From the NCBI GenBank assembly GCA_003645555.1, contig QNFN01000160.1, forward strand, positions 1 through 5,239: DNA of 5,239 bases, in the 5' to 3' direction. The stretch is from Gammaproteobacteria bacterium. GTDB lineage: Bacteria > Pseudomonadota > Gammaproteobacteria > QNFN01. Under the pieces are notes generated by a model. The model ran no database searches. It was not told the origin of the DNA and worked only from the letters and a program-made list of their open reading frames with translations. Positions 1 to 4,501 of the stretch are shown here, piece after piece; position 1 is the stretch's first letter; each line of letters starts with the position of its first letter. Both the position numbers and the translations under genes were made by a program.

Positions 1-284
1 ACCGTCTGGCGGGCCAGGGCGCTGCGATCGCGATGCGCCAGTGCGCCGAGAACATTCCGGCCGGATGCGATCTGGTCGTGCATTCGGCGGCGATGCACGA
101 GCAGAACCCCGAGTTGCTCGAAGCGAAGCGGGTGGGGGTGGAGGTGCTCAAGTACTCGCAGATGCTCGGGCGGCTGATGGCGCAGCGGGTCGGCATCGCG
201 ATCGCCGGCACGCACGGCAAGAGCACGACCACCGCAATGCTCTGCCACGTGCTCATCGAGTGCGGCCTCGACCCGAGCTTCATC
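1..284 (+). CDS. murC: MurC fragment (UDP-N-acetylmuramate--L-alanine ligase), open at left edge and broken at right
   Basis: MurC is the cytoplasmic ATP-dependent ligase that adds L-alanine to UDP-N-acetylmuramate in peptidoglycan synthesis. The frame is open from base 3 without a start codon, so the 5' end lies outside the window. The translation shows the end of the N-terminal UDP-binding domain (CDLVVHSAAM, about 54-110), then the linker and the Mur ligase ATP-binding P-loop GTHGKSTTT at 207-233. Serine after GTHGK, and the surrounding VLKYSQMLGRLM, remind me of planctomycete MurC more than of gammaproteobacterial MurC (inference from memory). After GLDPSFI, where MurC proteins continue V-G-G, the frame switches to FrdB sequence. 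Only about 95 of the family's roughly 450-500 residues are present. The catalytic remainder and C-terminal domain are absent, so this piece cannot be an active ligase. The ATG at 33 is internal, not a real start. Confidence 0.85.
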
Positions 285-521
285 GGCCCGGGCATCCTGG
301 CGCTGCTGCACCGCTACAACGCCGACTCGCGTGATGGTGGCCGTGCCGAACGGATGACGCTGGGGCATACCGACCAAGGTTTCTGGGGCTGCACCGCGGT
401 GGGCTACTGCTCCGAGGTCTGCCCGAAAGGCGTCGACCCGGCCAACGCCATCAACCAGAACAAGATGGGCAGCGCCATCGATTACTTCCTCCGCTTCTTC
501 CGCCCGAAAGGAGGCCAGTGA
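264..521 (+). CDS. frdB: FrdB C-terminal fragment (fumarate reductase iron-sulfur subunit)
   Basis: FrdB passes electrons from the membrane quinol site to the flavin subunit FrdA during fumarate respiration. From GLDPSFIGP onward the translation follows the C-terminal third of E. coli-type FrdB: an LLHRYNADSRD stretch, then GCTAVGYCSEVCPK. Three cysteines spaced 6 and 4 apart (codons 390-392, 408-410 and 420-422) match the last cysteine group of FrdB (Cys204/210/214 in E. coli), which supplies ligands to the [3Fe-4S] and [4Fe-4S] clusters. The distance from the GL of GLDP to the first of these cysteines is the same as in E. coli, so no residues appear lost inside the fragment. The [2Fe-2S] domain and the first CxxCxxC group are missing because MurC sequence replaces them. 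The stop TGA at 519-521 overlaps the frdC start by one base. No start codon belongs to this piece. Confidence 0.88.
   Translation, partial: GLDPSFIGPGILALLHRYNADSRDGGRAERMTLGHTDQGFWGCTAVGYCSEVCPKGVDPANAINQNKMGSAIDYFLRFFRPKGGQ
507..514 (+). promoter_or_regulatory. Strong ribosome binding site for frdC
   Basis: AAAGGAGG lies six bases before the ATG at 521, inside the last codons of frdB. It decides between the possible GTG start at 518 and the ATG at 521 in favour of the latter, where the spacing is better and the N-terminus matches FrdC. Confidence 0.8.
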
Positions 522-919
522 TGAGCGAACGTCGACCCTATCGCCGTTCCATGCACCGCTGGTGGCTCAGGGATCCCTATTTCGTCCGCTACATGGCACG
601 CGAGATGACCTCGTTGCTGGTGGCCGTCTACGCACTGGTGCTGCTGGTCGGGCTGGTGCGGCTGGGCCAGGGCGAAGCGGCCTACATGGGATGGCTGCAG
701 GCACTCCGCAGCCCGTGGTCTGTCGCTGTCCACTCGGTGGTGCTGGCGACCTTCGTCTACCACACGTGGAGCTGGTTCCGGATCATGCCCAAGACGATGC
801 CGACCCTGTTCCTGGGCGGTCGGCGGGTACCGCAACAGGCGATCACCATCGCCGGGCTCGCGGCCGCCGCCTGCGCCTGCTTGGTGTTGCTGGCGCTGGC
901 CTGGGGGGCGGCCTCATGA
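521..919 (+). CDS. frdC: Fumarate reductase membrane anchor subunit C
   Basis: FrdC and FrdD anchor the FrdAB catalytic dimer to the inner membrane and form the quinone site. The 132-residue product matches E. coli FrdC (131 aa) along its whole length: an N-terminal RRPYRRSMHRWW (KRKPYVRPM...WW in E. coli), FVRYMAREMTS with the conserved Arg27-Glu28 pair (E. coli Glu29 acts in quinol proton transfer), and the HTWSWF motif with His81 matching E. coli His82. Three membrane helices are expected at about residues 30-48, 65-86 and 105-127. I chose the ATG at 521 rather than the GTG at 518: it overlaps the frdB stop by one base, lies six bases after a strong AAGGAGG, and gives the usual N-terminus. 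The gene overlaps frdD by four bases (ATGA), so the two are translationally coupled. The frame shows no damage. Confidence 0.95.
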   Translation: MSERRPYRRSMHRWWLRDPYFVRYMAREMTSLLVAVYALVLLVGLVRLGQGEAAYMGWLQALRSPWSVAVHSVVLATFVYHTWSWFRIMPKTMPTLFLGGRRVPQQAITIAGLAAAACACLVLLALAWGAAS

Positions 920-1269
920 GTCGCTCGCACGAACCGGTCTTCTGGTCGCTGTTTGGCGCCGGCGGCATGCTCGCGGCGCTGGTCGGTCCGGCGCTGGTGT
1001 TCATCACCGGCATCGCCGTGCCGCTCGGCCTGCTCCCCGCCGAATTGATGAGTTATGAGCGCCTGCTCGCTTTCGCCGGGCACTGGGCCGGCAAGTTCTG
1101 CGCCTTTGGAATCGTGGCCCTGTTCCTATGGCACGCGGCGCACCGCATCGCCATCACGCTGCACGACCTCGGCATCCATGCCCGACTCGCGACCCAGGTA
1201 GCCTGTTACGGTTTCGCGCTGGTCGGCAGCCTGGTTGCCGGCTGGGCGCTGCTCGCTATCGGCGGTTGA
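916..1269 (+). CDS. frdD: Fumarate reductase membrane anchor subunit D
   Basis: FrdD is the second membrane anchor of the heme-free, E. coli-type quinol:fumarate reductase. The 117-residue product matches E. coli FrdD (119 aa) throughout: an N-terminal HEPVFWSLFGAGGM (Trp10 of EPVFW corresponds to the quinone-site Trp14), MSYERLLAFA in the middle, and LHDLGIH at residues 82-88 with conserved histidines near the quinone pocket. Three hydrophobic helices are predicted at about 13-38, 60-82 and 95-116. The ATG at 916 overlaps the frdC stop in an ATGA arrangement. The same frame stays open upstream to 562, but that part is antisense-like noise over frdC. Codon use resembles frdC. This is the last gene of the operon: no plus-strand gene follows for about 1.5 kb. 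Confidence 0.95.
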   Translation: MSRSHEPVFWSLFGAGGMLAALVGPALVFITGIAVPLGLLPAELMSYERLLAFAGHWAGKFCAFGIVALFLWHAAHRIAITLHDLGIHARLATQVACYGFALVGSLVAGWALLAIGG

Positions 1270-1315
1270 CGTTCTGATACGAATGCTGGCCCTGTGAACG
1301 TCTGGAAAGTCGCCA

Positions 1316-1331
1316 AAAAGGGTGCCCTTTT
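1316..1331. terminator. Possible bidirectional terminator hairpin after frdD
   Basis: AAAAGGG and CCCTTTT form perfect seven-base arms around a TG centre, beginning 46 bases after the frdD stop. In RNA at least four bases must stay in the loop, leaving AAAAGG/CCUUUU as a six-pair stem. A-tract and T-tract flanks suit a terminator that works in both directions between convergent genes. The GC core is short, so efficiency is doubtful, and no other candidate for ending the frd transcript is better. Confidence 0.35.
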
Positions 1332-1346
1332 ACTGGCATGGCCAGT
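1332..1346. repeat. Perfect hairpin directly abutting the previous one
   Basis: ACTGGC and GCCAGT are perfect six-base arms around an ATG loop, starting on the base after the preceding palindrome ends. A GCC at 1312-1314 could pair instead with the GGC at 1335-1337, so the two hairpins could compete. A run of Us is lacking after it, so it is not a classical terminator by itself. It could protect the 3' end of the frd mRNA (inference). Confidence 0.4.
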
Positions 1347-1626
1347 GGGATATAAATGGACGAGATGATCGGCTGATGACTCCGGTCGATGGCCCGCATG
1401 GGGAACGCCACATAAATACATGGATGGGCGCGGTTCGTGCCGTCGTCTCCCGGTATCCTTCCGGTGCGCTGCAGTGCATCGATGACTAGTTGATCGCTCC
1501 CTTCCGGTGGGGTGCCACACCTGGGGTGGTTAGCTGCCTGCTGCGCGGCCTGATCGTGCGACAGGTGGCGTTGTTTCATCGCCAAGGCCAGGTTCAGCCG
1601 CACCCGTCGCCAGGCGCATGGAGACC

Positions 1627-1645
1627 CGTGAATTTTCGCTTCACG
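1627..1645 (-). terminator. Weak hairpin downstream of the Gate-domain gene
   Basis: CGTGAA and TTCACG form six-base arms around a seven-base loop, 25 bases beyond the stop codon of the minus-strand membrane gene. No U-run follows on the minus strand, so its role as a transcription terminator is doubtful. It is listed because it is the only inverted repeat near that stop. Confidence 0.2.
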
Positions 1646-1670
1646 CAACCCAGTGCGCTCGGGCAGATTC

Positions 1671-2639
1671 TTATGCCGTGGGAGTGGAACAGAGCAGGCG
1701 GTTGAATGACCGCTCGGGCATGCGGTGCAGCACCCTGGCGATCAGTGCCACCAGCAGGATGGAGAAGACGAGGCGGGCAACGAAGACGCCGGAATAGTGT
1801 GCGCCGAGGGCCATGAAGAACAGGGTGTCCTCGATCAGGCTGTGACTCAGGCAGAGCAGGCAGGACGACAGGAACACATCTTTGCGGCTGACGCGCCCGG
1901 AGCGGGCCTCGCGCATGATGAGTGCACCGCCGTAGGTGATGCCCAGCAGCACCCCGGTCATGGTCATGGAGGTGGTCGCCGGATCGATGCCGATCAGTCG
2001 CAGCACCGGAGCCATGGCTCGTGCGATGAGTCGGGTCAGGCCGTAGGTATCCATGGCCCGGAGCAGGGCAAGAAGAACCATCAGGATGACGAAGATGATG
2101 GCCAGTGACCGGGCGCTGTCGACCAGCCAGGTAATCCAGCCTGGATCGGTCTCCCCGGCGGGCAGCCAGGCGATGACGGCAGGCTCTTGCAGGGTGCCGC
2201 TGATGCCGTAACCGGTATCGAGCAACCACCCGAGGAGTACGGCGGCGACGAGGCGCAGTATCGTGGTGAACAGGAAACTCACACCTGCCTGCTGGAGGAT
2301 GCGTTGCTCGATCGGTAGCGAGTGGGCTACCAGGATCATGGTCGCCAGTATGGTGATGTCGGCCCCGGTCAATGCTGTCGTGGGAAGGAGGGTGACGAGT
2401 GCGGCCGCGGCCGCGTAGGGATTCACCACGATGGCCGTCACCCAGACGATCCCCATCTCTCCGGGCAGGCCGACGAGCATCATGACCGGAGCAAAGTAGC
2501 CGGCGATCAGGTCGACCAGACCCAGTTCGACCGCCACTTTCACCGCGACCATCACGGGGACCATGACCTTCAGCAGGTCCCGGTAGAGCGAGACGGTTTC
2601 ACCCCACAGCTTGCGCGGGGCATCGGTCGATGTGGTCAT
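1671..2639 (-). CDS. Nucleoside-recognition/Gate-domain membrane protein, probable transporter
   Basis: The product is a 322-residue, very hydrophobic protein with about eight candidate membrane segments. I place it in the Gate (nucleoside recognition, PF07670) group that includes YjiH- and SpmA/SpmB-like proteins. The substrate is unknown; the family name does not prove nucleoside transport. The two halves repeat: residues 40-57 and 200-217 share a GLxxLIAxxxAPVxxLxG pattern, and HSL recurs at 106-108 and 266-268, each followed by an acidic residue (Glu111, Glu270). Both pairs are offset by exactly 160 residues. I chose ATG at 2639 over TTG at 2642: AAGGAG lies six bases before it. That ribosome site sits in a hairpin (see separate entry). 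The gene is divergent from an Lrp-like regulator, which suggests control by that protein. No signal peptide or broken frame is seen. Membrane location is confident; function is not. Confidence 0.82.
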   Translation of the reverse strand: MTTSTDAPRKLWGETVSLYRDLLKVMVPVMVAVKVAVELGLVDLIAGYFAPVMMLVGLPGEMGIVWVTAIVVNPYAAAAALVTLLPTTALTGADITILATMILVAHSLPIEQRILQQAGVSFLFTTILRLVAAVLLGWLLDTGYGISGTLQEPAVIAWLPAGETDPGWITWLVDSARSLAIIFVILMVLLALLRAMDTYGLTRLIARAMAPVLRLIGIDPATTSMTMTGVLLGITYGGALIMREARSGRVSRKDVFLSSCLLCLSHSLIEDTLFFMALGAHYSGVFVARLVFSILLVALIARVLHRMPERSFNRLLCSTPTA

Positions 2640-2644
2640 CAAGG

Positions 2645-2660
2645 GCTCCTTGTCTGGAGC
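2645..2660 (-). promoter_or_regulatory. Hairpin that covers the Shine-Dalgarno site of the Gate-domain gene
   Basis: On the minus strand GCTCC (2660-2656), loop AGACAA and GGAGC (2649-2645) form a five-pair stem with four G-C pairs. The ribosome site AAGGAG (2651-2646) lies in the 3' part of the loop and the 3' arm, so the folded mRNA would hide GGAG. The start ATG follows five bases after the stem. This could set or regulate translation of the gene; the stem is short and could also be chance. Confidence 0.4.
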
Positions 2661-2706
2661 GACAGAATAGTCTTGAATAAGCGAAATAAGCGGTCTATTA
2701 TTGCGT

Positions 2707-2720
2707 ATTATTGAAATAAT
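2707..2720. promoter_or_regulatory. AT-rich palindrome, candidate Lrp-family operator
   Basis: ATTATT and AATAAT are perfect six-base arms around a GA centre. AsnC/Lrp proteins bind AT-rich, weakly symmetric sites, often next to their own gene. This site overlaps the proposed -10 of the minus-strand gene, where binding could block it. Assignment to this regulator is inference from position and composition only. Confidence 0.4.
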
Positions 2721-2744
2721 ATTCGTAAATAGTTGTTAAACCAA
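2716..2744 (-). promoter_or_regulatory. Candidate sigma-70-like promoter for the Gate-domain gene
   Basis: Reading the minus strand, TTGGTT (2744-2739) is followed after 17 bases by TATTAT (2721-2716). The -10 matches consensus at five of six positions and the -35 at three of six. Transcription would start near 2709, giving a leader of about 70 bases that contains the ribosome-site hairpin. Both elements overlap the two palindromes of this region, a usual place for operators. Confidence 0.4.
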
Positions 2745-2747
2745 CAA
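2733..2747. promoter_or_regulatory. Second palindrome, candidate operator
   Basis: TTGTT and AACAA are perfect five-base arms around AAACC. It overlaps the proposed -35 of the minus-strand gene and ends next to the TATAAT proposed for the regulator. Its centre lies 26.5 bases from that of the other palindrome, about two and a half helical turns. One regulator could therefore affect both directions (inference). Confidence 0.35.
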
Positions 2748-2753
2748 TATAAT
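2748..2753 (+). promoter_or_regulatory. TATAAT -10 box for the Lrp-like gene, transcript probably leaderless
   Basis: A perfect TATAAT ends five bases before the ATG at 2759, so transcription would begin at or within a base or two of the start codon. No purine-rich ribosome site is found upstream. No good -35 lies at the usual distance (GTAAAT at 2725-2730), so the promoter may need help from a bound protein. Confidence 0.45.
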
Positions 2754-2758
2754 TGCAT

Positions 2759-3217
2759 ATGGAAAAGACCGACCGGAAGATTCTCGAGATCCTGCAGGCC
2801 GATGCCGACATCACCAACGCCCGGTTGGCCGAACAGGTGCATCTTTCACCCTCGAGCTGTCTGCGCCGGGTCCAGAAGCTGAAGGAGCAGGGAGTTATCG
2901 CCAGAACGGTCGCCCTGCTCGACCAGGAGAAGTTGGGGCGTGACCTGACGGTGATCGTCGACGTGGTGCTGGAGCGGCACGGGGCCGAGGACCAGCGCGA
3001 CTTCATCCGCACGGTGAAGGGCGAGCCGGCGATTACCCAGGCCTTCCTGGTCACCGGCGACGTCGACGTGGTGCTGTTCATGACCCTGACCGGGATGAAG
3101 GAGTACCAGGCGCTGTGTGATCGGCTGTTCCACCACGACCGCAACGTCCTCCGCTACCGGACGCTGTTCTCGATGGATCACTTCAAGAACGAGACCGCGC
3201 TACCGATTCCCGTTTAG
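2759..3217 (+). CDS. Lrp/AsnC-family transcriptional regulator
   Basis: Lrp/AsnC proteins are oligomeric DNA-binding regulators that often sense amino acids. The 152-residue product has normal family length. The N-terminal winged helix-turn-helix is at about residues 3-50: KTDRKILEILQ, then NARLAEQVHLSPSSCLRRVQKLKEQGVI. A linker leads into the C-terminal ligand-binding (RAM) domain at about 64-140 with VTGDVDVVL at 98-106, a hallmark of the family. The tail FKNETALPIPV resembles the usual Lrp ending. I chose the ATG at 2759 because the family starts just before the DxxDRKIL-like segment; a TTG at 2753 would add only two residues. No ribosome site is visible, and a TATAAT lies immediately upstream, pointing to a leaderless mRNA. 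It is divergent from the Gate-domain membrane gene, the most likely target besides itself. The effector cannot be read from the sequence. Confidence 0.93.
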   Translation: MEKTDRKILEILQADADITNARLAEQVHLSPSSCLRRVQKLKEQGVIARTVALLDQEKLGRDLTVIVDVVLERHGAEDQRDFIRTVKGEPAITQAFLVTGDVDVVLFMTLTGMKEYQALCDRLFHHDRNVLRYRTLFSMDHFKNETALPIPV

Positions 3218-3275
3218 AGCGGCACGACAAAAGGTTCGCTTCGGACAGGGGTGATGGGTCGGCAGGACCGCCCGT

Positions 3276-4364
3276 TCAAGGCGCAAACGGCGCGATATCC
3301 ACCGTCGGCTCACGACCGACGATCAGGTCACGGATCACCTCTCCGGTGATCGGTGTCAGCAGGATGCCGTTACGGTAGTGGCCGGTGGCGAAGTAGAGCC
3401 CCTCGGCAGGCCCGGCGCCGAGCAGCGGCGTGTTGTCCTCCGGCGCGGGACGCAGGCCGGCCCAGCTGTCGGTCATGCGTGCGGAGGAGAGCCCCGGCAC
3501 CATGTCCATCGCCATGCCACAGATCCGGTGCAGCCCTTCCGTGGTGACGGCCTTGTCGAAGCCGCGATCCTCCAGCGTCGAGCCCATGACGACACGGCCG
3601 TCCGCGCGCGGGACGATGTAGCCGCTGTAGCCGTAGATGATGTGCCTGAGCAGCGGCGGCCGATGCTCGACCTGGATGATCTGCCCGGCCATCGGTTTGA
3701 TCCGGGTACGGACCGGGGGCAGGCCGGCAATCCCGGTACTCCAGGCACCGCCGGCGATCACAATGTGGTCGGCGTGAATCACGCCATCATGGCTCTCTAC
3801 GCCGATCACCCGCTCCCCCGACCGGGCCAGGCCGGTCACGGTGACGCCAGAACGAAATTCGCCGCCCAGCCGGGCCACGGCCGATGCCAGGGCGCGTGCC
3901 AGTTGCACCGGGTCGACCTGATGATCGTCCGGGTAGTAGTTGGCCCCGACCATCCGTTCAGTCAGTGCCGGTTCGATTTCGCGAGCCTGCTCACGGTCGA
4001 GGATCTCGACCCGCAACCCGCGCTGCATCATCCATTCGGCGCGACCGACCGCGATACTCCCTTCACCGGGATCGAGGGCTACCTCGAGTACCCCGGAATC
4101 TTCGTAGCCGATCGAGACCGAGGTCAGTTCCTCGAGTTCACGCGCGTAGTCGCGGTAACGCGCGCGGCTGGCGAGACAGAGCTCGAAAAACGGTCCGGCA
4201 CCGGAGACCTCGGACTGGGCGCCGAGGATCCCGGCAGCGGCGGCAGACGACTCCGCGCCGGGCAGGGATTTCTCCAACAGCGTCACCTTGAGGCCGGCTT
4301 CGAGCAGGCGGTGGGCGCTGGCGCAGCCCATGACGCCGGCTCCGACAATCAGTACATGTTCCAC
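3276..4364 (-). CDS. thiO: Glycine oxidase ThiO (FAD-dependent)
   Basis: ThiO oxidises glycine with oxygen to the imine (dehydroglycine) used for the thiazole ring of thiamine. It acts in the cytoplasm and belongs to the D-amino acid oxidase fold. The 362-residue product is of full family length. The FAD-binding GAGVMG is at residues 8-13, with Glu31 ending the second strand (LLEK), and SSAAAAGIL at 39-47. The substrate domain contains SGYIVPR (247-253) and GLRPAPEDNTPLLG (303-316), and GHYRNGILLTP (328-338) closes the FAD domain. Tyr249, Arg305 and Arg331 appear to match Tyr246, Arg302 and Arg329 of Bacillus subtilis glycine oxidase. The start is GTG at 4364 with an AAAGGTGA-type ribosome site just upstream; no ATG fits. 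No thiS, thiG or thiE is next to it, so it stands alone here. Other glycine/D-amino acid oxidases are a less likely alternative. Confidence 0.88.
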   Translation of the reverse strand: MEHVLIVGAGVMGCASAHRLLEAGLKVTLLEKSLPGAESSAAAAGILGAQSEVSGAGPFFELCLASRARYRDYARELEELTSVSIGYEDSGVLEVALDPGEGSIAVGRAEWMMQRGLRVEILDREQAREIEPALTERMVGANYYPDDHQVDPVQLARALASAVARLGGEFRSGVTVTGLARSGERVIGVESHDGVIHADHIVIAGGAWSTGIAGLPPVRTRIKPMAGQIIQVEHRPPLLRHIIYGYSGYIVPRADGRVVMGSTLEDRGFDKAVTTEGLHRICGMAMDMVPGLSSARMTDSWAGLRPAPEDNTPLLGAGPAEGLYFATGHYRNGILLTPITGEVIRDLIVGREPTVDIAPFAP

Positions 4365-4501
4365 TCGATTCTCACCTTTCAGGAAGCCCCGATTAAGTCT
4401 GGACGAAGAGCGCGACTATCCAGTATCGATAGCATTGTGCACCGTATTAATCCCGGTCACGGGCAGGATCAGTGTCCGGTAAAGGGCGCCCCGAGAAAGC
4501 G
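4365..4501 (-). other. Spacer between the permease and thiO, no gene
   Basis: This 137-base region would hold the thiO promoter, but I find no convincing -35/-10 pair. CTATC and GATAG (4416-4432) form a five-base inverted repeat. CCGGTCAC (4453-4460) and GTGTCCGG (4472-4479) form an imperfect one with a single mismatch, which could mark the end of the permease transcript. No thiamine-pyrophosphate riboswitch signature is present. Confidence 0.4.

Larger units (their letters stand above)
1270..1670. other. 400-base gap between convergent units, no gene recognised
   Basis: This stretch separates the frdD stop from the stop of the minus-strand membrane gene. Two minus-strand frames (1206-1520 and 1256-1648) and one plus-strand frame (1490-1705) are open, but none has a good ribosome site or a domain I recognise, and they overlap real genes. 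I find no tRNA or insertion-sequence end. The part at 1310-1420 is less GC-rich than its surroundings and holds several small inverted repeats listed separately. The nine-base word CTTCCGGTG occurs twice (1458-1466 and 1501-1509). The region may carry transcription end signals for both neighbours, or an unrecognised small RNA. Confidence 0.5.

Noticed and set aside
562..915. Upstream extension of the frdD frame over frdC
   Set aside because: The part before 916 overlaps frdC out of frame and reads as low-complexity GC-driven sequence; the true frdD N-terminus (HEPVFW) starts just after the ATG at 916.
1256..1648. A 130-residue minus-strand frame in the gap after frdD
   Set aside because: It overlaps the frdD 3' end, has no clear ribosome site and no domain I recognise. 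It is noted in the gap finding but not called as a gene.
1270..1670. tRNA or insertion-sequence remnant in the gap
   Set aside because: No T-loop consensus with matching acceptor arms, and no terminal inverted repeats or transposase motifs were found.
2676..2692. Tandem direct repeat AATAAGCG, two copies nine bases apart
   Set aside because: Only two short copies in an AT-rich leader; it could be an operator half-site pair, but nothing else supports this.
3218..3275. Possible terminator between the converging regulator and thiO genes
   Set aside because: Only a four-base-arm inverted repeat (GGTC/GACC) is visible and no T-run follows on either strand.
4365..4501. Possible TPP riboswitch upstream of thiO
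   Set aside because: The conserved CUGAGA and ACCUGA-type elements of the thi-box are not present on the minus strand of this spacer.
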